Below, piece after piece: positions 45,919 through 53,311 of a stretch of 64,000 bases of DNA. Source of the stretch: Natronorubrum halophilum (GTDB lineage Archaea; Halobacteriota; Halobacteria; Halobacteriales; Natrialbaceae); contig NZ_QQTY01000001.1 of NCBI RefSeq assembly GCF_003670115.1, forward strand, positions 558,001 to 622,000. Reading direction: 5' to 3'. A program made the position numbers and the translations under genes. Under the pieces are notes generated by a model. It saw nothing but the letters and a program-made list of their open reading frames with translations. It made no database searches and had not been told where the DNA came from. Every line of letters starts with the position of its first letter. Position 1 is the first letter of the stretch.

Positions 45919-46868
45919 GTGTAAACCGTGATGTCGACATCGTCCGGCGAAACGGTCTTCTCGAAGTATGCTTCCAGTTCGTCCTCGTCGTCGCCGATTT
46001 CGTCGAGATCGTCGCCAATCCGGCCCGATTCGAGATCATCGCTGATCAGTTCACTGAGGCCGTCGACCAGAACGTCGTTTGCGTCGTCGGCCCGGGAATC
46101 GGTCCGCGCCAGCGGGGCTTCGTCTCGCTCGAGTTCGCTATCTTGACCGACGAGTTCGGCCATCTTCAGGTAGTGAGTCGTTTTGATGGCACGATCGAGT
46201 CGCTGTCTCTCGAGCGCCAGTTGCGACCGTTCGACCGGGAAGTACCCACGGACGATCGACCGAGCAATCGGTTCGGCGAGATCGTCGAGTTCCTCATCTT
46301 CAGCGTAGGCTTCGGCCAAATCCGAATCGTCGACGGCGGGCATTCCGCTCGAGGCGGTCATCGTGACAGCGTTCGTGTCCTCGGTCACCGGCGGCAGTCG
46401 ACCAACGGTGGCGTTTCCGCGGATCGACGAATCCACGTAGGGCCGCCAACTGGCGGTGATGTAGACGTGATGGTTCGAACCGACGAATTGGCCCTCAACG
46501 GTGGCGGCGACACTGTCGGCGAACGAATCGGCGTACGGGACCAGCCGTTCATCTTCGACCGTGGCATTGACGACCGCCGCTTCCGCGATCGTTCCGGCAG
46601 CGGGGCCGTACGTCGTCCGTTCGTAGCTCACGACGCCGTCCGGCTCTTCGTAGTGATCGCTCTCCGTGAGTGCCTCGAGATCGTACCCAACCGAGACCGT
46701 CGTGGCGCTGAGTGTTTCGGCGGTTCGATCCGCCTGATTGACCTCGAGGCCTTCTTCGGAGCTGCTGAGGTAGAAACCGATCACGAGTATGCTCGCGCTG
46801 ACCAATAGCAGCGCCAGCGTGATGTCGAGGACGGTGCTGACGCCCCGGTCCGATCTCACGGAGACCAC
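45906..46868 (-). CDS. Pilin-like protein (DUF7284-like)
   Basis: 320 aa. The N-terminus DRGVSTVLDITLALLLVSA is a class III (PibD-type) pilin signal: a charged leader, a G/V processing site and a hydrophobic alpha1 segment. The mature part is acidic, mostly helical in its second half. It would be extracted and assembled like an archaeal pilin or minor pilin. Overlaps both neighbours by 13 nt. Family match to DUF7284 is from memory. Confidence 0.75.
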   Translation of the reverse strand: MVSVRSDRGVSTVLDITLALLLVSASILVIGFYLSSSEEGLEVNQADRTAETLSATTVSVGYDLEALTESDHYEEPDGVVSYERTTYGPAAGTIAEAAVVNATVEDERLVPYADSFADSVAATVEGQFVGSNHHVYITASWRPYVDSSIRGNATVGRLPPVTEDTNAVTMTASSGMPAVDDSDLAEAYAEDEELDDLAEPIARSIVRGYFPVERSQLALERQRLDRAIKTTHYLKMAELVGQDSELERDEAPLARTDSRADDANDVLVDGLSELISDDLESGRIGDDLDEIGDDEDELEAYFEKTVSPDDVDITVYTWNP

Positions 46869-47332
46869 ACCTCCACGCGGAGAGTTCCACCGTGAACGTC
46901 ACCAGGGAGGTCGTCCTCGACGGGAACGGGGCGTTCTGCAACACCGGTTTCGATACCGGACCCACCTTCGGGAGGGCCTTCCTGTCCGGTCGCTCGAGTG
47001 CCGTCTGCCCCGAACTGTACTGCGGCGACGACCTCGACCTCACCATCGTCGTCGACCGTAGTGACCTCGACGTAGACGTTCTGTCCGTCCGGCAACGAGT
47101 CGCGTTCGATGTCATCCAGTCCGGTGTCTCGTTGGGTCGAAAAGACACCGTCGTGGGAAACGTCCTCCCAGATACGATCGATCGCGACGCCCTCCGGCGA
47201 GCGTCCGGAACGATCCGTGAGGACGTCGGTGAGGACTCCGCTGTAGAGACCGAGTGCGATCGCCATGACGATGACCGCGACGAGTGCCGCGATCGGTTCC
47301 GTCTGGGCCTTAGACGACGACCAGCGTGACAT
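46856..47332 (-). CDS. Pilin-like small protein (DUF7285-like)
   Basis: 158 aa from the ATG at 47332. The N-terminal KAQTEPIAALVAVIVMAIAL with upstream basic residues is pilin-like; the following 110 residues are a small acidic domain (DVYSGV-type strands not certain). It sits between the DUF7283-like and DUF7284-like genes with 23- and 13-nt overlaps, so translation is coupled. A longer frame to 47350 also exists. Confidence 0.72.
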   Translation of the reverse strand: MSRWSSSKAQTEPIAALVAVIVMAIALGLYSGVLTDVLTDRSGRSPEGVAIDRIWEDVSHDGVFSTQRDTGLDDIERDSLPDGQNVYVEVTTVDDDGEVEVVAAVQFGADGTRATGQEGPPEGGSGIETGVAERPVPVEDDLPGDVHGGTLRVEVWSP

Positions 47333-48377
47333 GGTATCTCCCCGTTTCATCGTTCAGTTCGATCCAGCCCAGTTCGTCTACGCGGTCGTCAGAAGCCGTA
47401 CCGCGTGGACAGAGTTCGTCCTCGTCGCCGGAGTAGTGAAGCGTCCCCTCACACGTGTGACCATCGAACTCAGCGGTTACGTCGAGCGGATAATCGCCGG
47501 CCCAGACGGGGTCATCCGTACCGCCGGAGATGTGTGATTGCATCGAGATCTCCCTGGTACCGGATCCGTGGTGCAACATCGGATCCCAACCGTCGGTGTC
47601 CACCGCGTGCGTTGGCTGGGTTTCGTCTTCTGGATCCCCCTCGTCGTCGCAGTCCGAAAGCCAGCAATCGGCTGCTTCGACCCAATCCGAAAACGTGTCT
47701 TCGACCTGTTCCCAGAACGAATCGGCGTCCTCGTACTCGTCCTCGATAACGGAATCACCCTCGACCGTATACTCAACGGCAGTATGTTCGTCAAAACCCT
47801 CATACTGGATGTGGATCGATTGCGGAACGGAGTGGGTATCGACAATGAGATCGACGGTTTCGTGAGATCCGCCCTCCGTACGAATACTCGTCATTTCGTC
47901 GGGTTCGACTGTAACTCGTCGAACTGTCAGATCGTCGGTTACCGGTAGCCATTCGTCGGCATTGGTCTCCTCGGCGTTTGCGACACGATCCATGAATACC
48001 GTCACCGCATCCTCGTGTGGATCGTCGATCTCTGATTCGAACTCCGTCTCGAAATCGCTGCCGTAGACGAGACGTTCGAGACGATCGTCGCCGTTGACGA
48101 CCACTACCTGGCCGTATCTGATGCTCGAGCGATCGGTTCCGTGTTCGTTGCGCATTTCGATCGTCTTCCCGTCGATTTTGATCGCCTCGGCATCGTGTCC
48201 GTAAGTCGAGGCCGCTTCGTAGGAGCTTCCGGATGTCCCTTCGACCGCGTTCGCCGCTCGATCAGCATCGGGCGGCGGCCCCGTCGGAAGCCCGAGAACG
48301 ACACCGACCATTGCGAGACTGATGATGCTGACTGCGAACCACACGTACCAGGCGTCAGCGGGGGCCTCCCAATCCAT
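47310..48377 (-). CDS. Single-TM acidic surface protein (DUF7283-like), first gene of the pilin-like operon
   Basis: 355 aa. It opens MDWEAPADAWYVWFAVSIIS with one TM at ~10-32 and no pilin-type processing site. The exterior region is rich in Asp/Glu and beta-strands, with two cysteine pairs (CWLSDC near ~240; CEG...CPRG near ~320) that could form disulfides. It is the promoter-proximal gene; a TATA box at 48400-48408 sits 27 nt upstream. Resembles DUF7283 (from memory). Confidence 0.72.
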   Translation of the reverse strand: MDWEAPADAWYVWFAVSIISLAMVGVVLGLPTGPPPDADRAANAVEGTSGSSYEAASTYGHDAEAIKIDGKTIEMRNEHGTDRSSIRYGQVVVVNGDDRLERLVYGSDFETEFESEIDDPHEDAVTVFMDRVANAEETNADEWLPVTDDLTVRRVTVEPDEMTSIRTEGGSHETVDLIVDTHSVPQSIHIQYEGFDEHTAVEYTVEGDSVIEDEYEDADSFWEQVEDTFSDWVEAADCWLSDCDDEGDPEDETQPTHAVDTDGWDPMLHHGSGTREISMQSHISGGTDDPVWAGDYPLDVTAEFDGHTCEGTLHYSGDEDELCPRGTASDDRVDELGWIELNDETGRYHVTLVVV

Positions 48378-48399
48378 ACCGAACGCTGCTGCGGGATCG

Positions 48400-48408
48400 T
48401 ATTTAAAC
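48400..48408 (-). promoter_or_regulatory. TATA box of the pilin-like operon
   Basis: The minus strand reads TTTAAATAC, centred about 27 nt before the ATG at 48377, giving a leaderless four-gene transcript. Confidence 0.55.
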
Positions 48409-48506
48409 TACAGCGTGGTTCTGAGAGGCGTGTTCGTCCGGAAGTACCGATCGTCAACGGGCAACGATCTACCGTCGGATGGCACTATCCAGACTAGCGG
48501 AGATAC

Positions 48507-48520
48507 CTCCACGAGTGGAG
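48507..48520. repeat. 14-bp palindrome in the divergent pilin-operon/crtB intergenic region
   Basis: CTCCAC-GA-GTGGAG, about 35-50 nt before the crtB TATA box. A second inverted pair, CACCC (48534-48538) and GGGTG (48550-48554), abuts that TATA box. Possible operators for one or both promoters. Confidence 0.4.
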
Positions 48521-48554
48521 ATCCTTCACGAACCACCCTACTAGTGAGGGGGTG

Positions 48555-48564
48555 CTATTTTATG
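48555..48564 (+). promoter_or_regulatory. TATA box of crtB
   Basis: CTATTTTATG, predicting a transcript start near 48586 and a leader of about 33 nt to the ATG at 48619, which is preceded by a GAGG Shine-Dalgarno at 48609-48612. Confidence 0.5.
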
Positions 48565-48618
48565 TGCATCTGTCGTACGAAATACATCCCAGAGTGTCAG
48601 CAGGGCACGAGGAAAAGA

Positions 48619-49569
48619 ATGCAACAGGAACAGATAAACGCGGGCAAAGCGATCCAGAAGCGAACCGGAAAGACGTTTTATCTCGCGACGAGGTTCCTTC
48701 CGGAACGCGTTCGCCACGCCACGCACGTTCTCTATGCGTTCTTCCGAATCGCCGACGAGATCGTCGACGACGCCGACGGTATTCCCCCGGACGAACAGCG
48801 GGCCGAACTCGAGGCGCTTCGGACCCAGGCTATCGGCGAAACCGATCCCGATGGTCCCGTTCTCGAGGCGTTCAACGAACTCCGACGGGAGTACGACATC
48901 ACTGACGAAGAGATCAACACGTTCGTCGCCGCGATGCGGTCGGATATCGACACCGACCGCTACGAGACCTACGACGACCTCGAGTCGTACATGCGCGGCT
49001 CGGCGGCCGCCGTCGGCGTGATGATGACCGCCATTATGGATCCCGAGGACCGGGCGGCAGCGCTCCCTCACGCCATCAAACTCGGCGAAGCGTTCCAGAT
49101 GACGAACTTCCTTCGAGACGTCCGCGAAGACGTTATCGAGCGCGACCGGATCTATCTGCCACAGAAGACGCTCAACGCACATGGCGTCTCGACCGCACAG
49201 ATCGAACGCCTCGAGTATTCGGAATCGTTCGCAGCGGCGATGAGCGCGGAACTCAAACGAACGGAAGCTCTCTATCGGGAGGGCGTCGCCGGCATTCGCT
49301 ATCTTCCCGAGGATTGTCAGCTTCCCGTACTGCTTGCGAGTGTTCTCTATGCGGAACACCACACGGTGATTCGGAGCCGGGAGTACGACGTCCTCAGCCG
49401 TGAGCCGACCCTCTCGACGGCCCGAAAACTGTGGTGTCTCGCAAAAACTCGCTGGCACTGGCACTGGAACCGGGATCCCGAAGCCGTCTTCCGTCGCGTC
49501 TCCGCGGTGCCCGCGCTCGAGAGGGACCGGCACGGACCCGGACACGGCGGTCGCGTGCCGACGCAGTGA
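48619..49569 (+). CDS. crtB: Phytoene/squalene synthase CrtB
   Basis: 316 aa from the ATG at 48619, chosen for the GAGG ribosome-binding site (48609-48612) and family N-termini. Two Asp-rich diphosphate-binding motifs are present: RIADEIVDDADG and LRDVREDVIERDR. It condenses two geranylgeranyl diphosphates to phytoene, the first committed step to carotenoids; squalene synthase activity is the alternative. A further upstream ATG at 48561 would be too close to the TATA box. The crtD-lyeJ-cruF genes lie opposite, close by. Confidence 0.9.
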   Translation: MQQEQINAGKAIQKRTGKTFYLATRFLPERVRHATHVLYAFFRIADEIVDDADGIPPDEQRAELEALRTQAIGETDPDGPVLEAFNELRREYDITDEEINTFVAAMRSDIDTDRYETYDDLESYMRGSAAAVGVMMTAIMDPEDRAAALPHAIKLGEAFQMTNFLRDVREDVIERDRIYLPQKTLNAHGVSTAQIERLEYSESFAAAMSAELKRTEALYREGVAGIRYLPEDCQLPVLLASVLYAEHHTVIRSREYDVLSREPTLSTARKLWCLAKTRWHWHWNRDPEAVFRRVSAVPALERDRHGPGHGGRVPTQ

Positions 49570-49600
49570 CCAGGACTCGAGCCGAGACGGAGGACCGACG

Positions 49601-49762
49601 TCACTCCGAGACGTCTTCTTCGCTCAGCATGTCGGTTTCGGTAACGACGAACTTCGCTAACGTTTGTTTGGTGTGCATCGCGACGAGGTGGTTCTCGAGG
49701 GTCTGGCCGCCTTTGATGTCCACGTGACAAAGCGGACATTCGACCGGGATTCTGGTCGCCAT
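49601..49762 (-). CDS. C2H2-like zinc-finger micro-protein (53 aa)
   Basis: From the ATG at 49762. CPLCHVDIKGGQTLENHLVAMH fits C-x2-C-x12-H-x4-H, one C2H2-like finger, in a 53-residue protein ending in an acidic tail. It lies in the gap between convergent crtB and the carotenoid operon, downstream of cruF by 94 nt. Function unknown; possibly regulatory. Confidence 0.75.
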   Translation of the reverse strand: MATRIPVECPLCHVDIKGGQTLENHLVAMHTKQTLAKFVVTETDMLSEEDVSE

Positions 49763-49856
49763 GCTCCCAACAGAATGCACACGAGCAAAAGATTGCAGCA
49801 AGCATGTTCGTCCCGCTATCGAGAGTCGTTCGCGGGTCCTGGAGCCCTTTCACCGT

Positions 49857-50741
49857 TCAGGAGTCACGACCGCCGATTCCGCTCGAGGGGAGGACTCGGC
49901 GGACCATCTCTCGGTCGTAGCGGTCGGTCCGGAACAGGCCGAGACAGAACAGGACGGCGACGCCGGCAGCCAGCCAGTTGCCGTAGAGGACGTTGATGGT
50001 CCCCCAGAGTAGGAGGAAGCTCACCAGATCGTCGAGGATAAACTCGCAGGTTCGAACGCGCTCGAGCAGCGACTCGCGGTCGAATGCGAGGTCGACGAAC
50101 ACGACGGCAACGGTGCCCGAAATGAGCCAGCCGACGTAGTTCGAGAGCGGGACGCCGTAGTAGCCGCCCGCGGGGACGAACGCCCAGAAGCCGATGGCGA
50201 CCGCGGCGGGATCGAGCACGAGGTCGATCGCAACGACGGCCCCGATCGCGGTGAGAACCCTTCGGAGAGTGCTTTCGCTCCGATTCTCGAGGACGAGCAA
50301 CGTGAACAGGTAGGCGTTCATCACCAGCGGGATGAAAAACAGCGGAAGGGCCAGCGGAACCGCACCGAACAGCATCGGTCCGAGCTGGATGGCGTACTCG
50401 AAGGTACCGTACGGCCAGCCCGTTCGAACGCCGACGACTTCGATCGCGTAGGTGTACGCCGTCAGCGCGCCCAGACAGCCGAGCGCCCGCCAGCCGATTC
50501 GCGGGAGCACCCCGACGAGCAACGGCGAGCGCATCACCACCGTGCCGAAGAGAACGAACAGCGGGTTGTACGCCAGCGGATCGGGCAAAAGCCCCTCCGC
50601 GCTCGCGACCAGCGTCACCGCGCCGACGAACGGAAAGACGACCGCGATCGTGAACCGATTCTCGCGAATGACCGCCTCGAGGCGTCGCTGGACGGCCGCT
50701 CGCGTCGTGACGGCGCTCGGTGGGGAATGTCGGTTATCCAT
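49857..50741 (-). CDS. cruF: CruF-type carotenoid hydratase (bisanhydrobacterioruberin hydratase)
   Basis: 294 aa with about seven or eight TM segments. WPYGTFEYAIQLGPMLFGAVPLALPLFF and LVLDPAAVAIGFWAFVPAGGYYGVP are the conserved stretches of the CruF family, which in Haloarcula adds water to the C50 end groups as the last step to bacterioruberin. It follows lyeJ with an 8-nt overlap in the crtD-lyeJ-cruF order. Confidence 0.9.
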   Translation of the reverse strand: MDNRHSPPSAVTTRAAVQRRLEAVIRENRFTIAVVFPFVGAVTLVASAEGLLPDPLAYNPLFVLFGTVVMRSPLLVGVLPRIGWRALGCLGALTAYTYAIEVVGVRTGWPYGTFEYAIQLGPMLFGAVPLALPLFFIPLVMNAYLFTLLVLENRSESTLRRVLTAIGAVVAIDLVLDPAAVAIGFWAFVPAGGYYGVPLSNYVGWLISGTVAVVFVDLAFDRESLLERVRTCEFILDDLVSFLLLWGTINVLYGNWLAAGVAVLFCLGLFRTDRYDREMVRRVLPSSGIGGRDS

Positions 50742-51606
50742 GGATCAGTCTCCAGAGCCCGCCCATCGTCAGGACCGCCCCGACGAGCGTGTTGATCGCC
50801 GGGAACCACCAGTACGCGCGGTCGACGGCGACGCTCGAGGTGACGATTGCCGCGACGAGTCCGGGATAGACGAGCATAAGCGCGCCGAGTCGAGGATCGA
50901 GCACGCCGAACGCGACGACGCTCGCGAGCCAGCAGCCGCCGCAGTAGGCGTACGTTCGACGCTCGCCGAGCGTCGTCGCGGTCGTTTCGATCCCCGTTTC
51001 TCGGTCGGGTTCGATGTCGGGGATCGCCGAAAAGGTGTGCATGCCCATCGCCCAGAGCCAGCCGCCGAGGACGGCGATCAGGGGCGTCTGGCTTCCGGCA
51101 ACGGCGGCGTAGGCTGCCCCGGCCGGCGTGATGTAGAGACCGTTCGAGATCGAGTCCAACAGCGGCGTGGTCTTGAATCTGATCGGCGGCGCGCTGTAGG
51201 CTGCCCCGAGGAGGAGAAACGCGGCGATCCAGGGCCACGCCGCCGTCGGAACGAACGGGACCAACACGAGCGGGAGGAGCGCACAGATCGTCACGGCGAC
51301 CGGAACGACGGACTGTCCGCCATAGCGGGCCTCCTTCGCGTCCTTCTTCGGGTTCGCGGCGTCTATCTCGCGGTCGTAGACGTCGTTGATGCCGTAGAGG
51401 AAGACGTTCGCCGGCACGAGGAAGTAGCCGAACAGGAGTATCGCCGCGGGGGCGAACAGTTCGCTCACGGTGTCGGCGGCGTAGGCGACGCCGACGAGAA
51501 CCGGACCCGCCAGATAGAACCAGAACCGCGGCCGCGAGAGCGTCAGCAGGTACGAGAGCTGTTCGCCGAGGCTCTCGTCGTCCGTCGGTGTTGGACTCGC
51601 ACTCAT
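50734..51606 (-). CDS. lyeJ: LyeJ: lycopene elongase/hydratase (UbiA prenyltransferase)
   Basis: 290 aa with about eight TM segments. The UbiA-family Asp-rich motifs NDVYDREID (res 74-82) and DIEPDRETG (~res 185) bind the prenyl diphosphate and Mg. In haloarchaea LyeJ adds C5 isoprene units and water to lycopene ends toward C50 carotenoids. Order crtD-lyeJ-cruF with a 19-nt gap to crtD supports this over a menaquinone-type UbiA. Confidence 0.92.
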   Translation of the reverse strand: MSASPTPTDDESLGEQLSYLLTLSRPRFWFYLAGPVLVGVAYAADTVSELFAPAAILLFGYFLVPANVFLYGINDVYDREIDAANPKKDAKEARYGGQSVVPVAVTICALLPLVLVPFVPTAAWPWIAAFLLLGAAYSAPPIRFKTTPLLDSISNGLYITPAGAAYAAVAGSQTPLIAVLGGWLWAMGMHTFSAIPDIEPDRETGIETTATTLGERRTYAYCGGCWLASVVAFGVLDPRLGALMLVYPGLVAAIVTSSVAVDRAYWWFPAINTLVGAVLTMGGLWRLIHG

Positions 51607-51625
51607 CGTTGTGAGCTGTCGGCGG

Positions 51626-53122
51626 TCACGGCTCCGGGGACCGTCCGTAATCCTCGAGGACCTTTTCGGCGGTCAGTTCACCGCTGATGAGACACATCGG
51701 GACGCCGATACCGGGCGTGGTGTCGCCACCGACGAAGTAGAGGCCGTCGTCTTCCCTCGAGCGGTGGGGCGGCCGGAAGAGCGACGTCTGGCGGAGCGTG
51801 TGAGCCAGTCCGAGCGCCGTTCCCTCGTAGCTGTTGTACCGGTCGGCGAAGTCCTCGATACAGAATCGCTCCTCGAGGACGATCCGGTCGCGGAGATCGG
51901 TACCGGTGTTGGCGGCGATGTCTTCGAGGATCTGGTCGCGGTATTCTTCGCGGATTTCGGGGGTATCCTTGAGTCCGGGGGCGACGGGGACGAGGACGAA
52001 CAGCGCACTGTGTCCCGCTGGCGCGACGTCCTCGTCCGTCCTGGAGGGCACACAGAGGTAGTATGCGGGCTCGTCGGGCCACTGTGGATCCTCGAAGATC
52101 TGCTCGAAGTGGGTCTCCCAGTTGGTCGGGAGGACGAGCGAGTGGTGGGCCAGTTCGTCAACCGTGCCCTCGACGCCGAGGTACAGCAAGAACGCGGAGG
52201 GCGCGTACGTCCGCTCGTCCCAGTAGGCGGCGTCGTAGCCGCGCCGTTCGGGCGGGAGCAGGTCCTGTTCAGTGTGGGCGTAATCGGCGTTGCTGACCAC
52301 GAGATCCGGTCGAAGGGGACCAGTCGACGTTTCGACGAGGAACGCACCCTCGCGGCCCTTGATCGCCGTCGCTGGACGATCGGTGTCGTACTCGACGCCC
52401 AGTTCGCGACCGAGTTCCTCGAACGCGTCGATGACGGCACCGATTCCGCCTTCGGGGTACCAGACGCCGAGGTTGAAATCGACGTGGCTCATCAGGTTGT
52501 ACAGCGCCGGCGTGTTCGTCGGCGAACCGCCCAGAAAGACCAGCGTGTACTGCATGATCTGCTGGAGTTTCGGGTGGTCGAAGTAGTTCTCGACGTGCCC
52601 TTGCATCGACCCCAGCAGGGAGAGGCCGCGAGCCTGGCGGGCCACGTCCAGATCGATGTAGTCCCGCAGTCGGGTGCGGTCCTCGTAGACGAAGTGTTCC
52701 ATCCCAACCTCGTAGTTCTCGCGTGACTTCTCGAGGTAGCGCTCGAGGGCGTCGCCGGCACCGGTTTCGTACTCCTCGAAGACGGCCTTCGTTCGCTCGA
52801 GATCGGGCGTCACATCGACCCGATCTCCGTCCTTGAAGAACAGTCGGTAGTGCGGATCGAGATGCGTCAGTTCGTAGTAGTCGGTTGGCGTCCGGTCGAA
52901 ATCGGCGAAAAATCGCTCGAAGACATCGGGCATGAGGTACCACGACGGCCCCATGTCGAACCGGAAGCCGTCTTTCTCGAGGCGACTCGCTCGGCCGCCG
53001 AGTTGTTCGTTCTGCTCGATAACTCGAACGTCGGCGCCCGCGTCGGCGAGGTAACAGGCCGTCGAGAGGCCGCCGACGCCGGCACCGATCACGACGACGG
53101 ACTCACCGGCCAGCGATTGCAT
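51626..53122 (-). CDS. crtD: Carotenoid 3,4-desaturase CrtD (phytoene-desaturase family)
   Basis: 498 aa. The FAD-binding GAGVGGLSTACYLADAGADV (~res 13-32) is followed by the GGRA region (LGGRASRLEKDGFRFDMGPS), and the C-terminal GGDTTPGIGVPMCLISGE is the second FAD signature. In the bacterioruberin path CrtD introduces the 3,4 double bonds. TATA-like CTGTTAAAC at 53146-53154 starts a leaderless crtD-lyeJ-cruF transcript. Confidence 0.9.
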   Translation of the reverse strand: MQSLAGESVVVIGAGVGGLSTACYLADAGADVRVIEQNEQLGGRASRLEKDGFRFDMGPSWYLMPDVFERFFADFDRTPTDYYELTHLDPHYRLFFKDGDRVDVTPDLERTKAVFEEYETGAGDALERYLEKSRENYEVGMEHFVYEDRTRLRDYIDLDVARQARGLSLLGSMQGHVENYFDHPKLQQIMQYTLVFLGGSPTNTPALYNLMSHVDFNLGVWYPEGGIGAVIDAFEELGRELGVEYDTDRPATAIKGREGAFLVETSTGPLRPDLVVSNADYAHTEQDLLPPERRGYDAAYWDERTYAPSAFLLYLGVEGTVDELAHHSLVLPTNWETHFEQIFEDPQWPDEPAYYLCVPSRTDEDVAPAGHSALFVLVPVAPGLKDTPEIREEYRDQILEDIAANTGTDLRDRIVLEERFCIEDFADRYNSYEGTALGLAHTLRQTSLFRPPHRSREDDGLYFVGGDTTPGIGVPMCLISGELTAEKVLEDYGRSPEP

Positions 53123-53145
53123 ATCTTACTCTCAGTGCAGGTGTA

Positions 53146-53154
53146 CTGTTAAAC
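53146..53154 (-). promoter_or_regulatory. TATA box of crtD-lyeJ-cruF
   Basis: GTTTAACAG on the minus strand, about 28 nt before the crtD ATG. Confidence 0.5.
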
Positions 53155-53311
53155 GTACGTCATGCCTACGTAGGGTTCCGGCACTCCGGGCGCGGTGCGG
53201 TGATACGACGGGATCCGGACGCACCGACCGACGAGGGATGACAAGCGATCGCAATCGTCTCGTCGCCTTCAAAGCCAAACGCTTAGTTCGTCTGCCGATT
53301 CTGACCACCCA

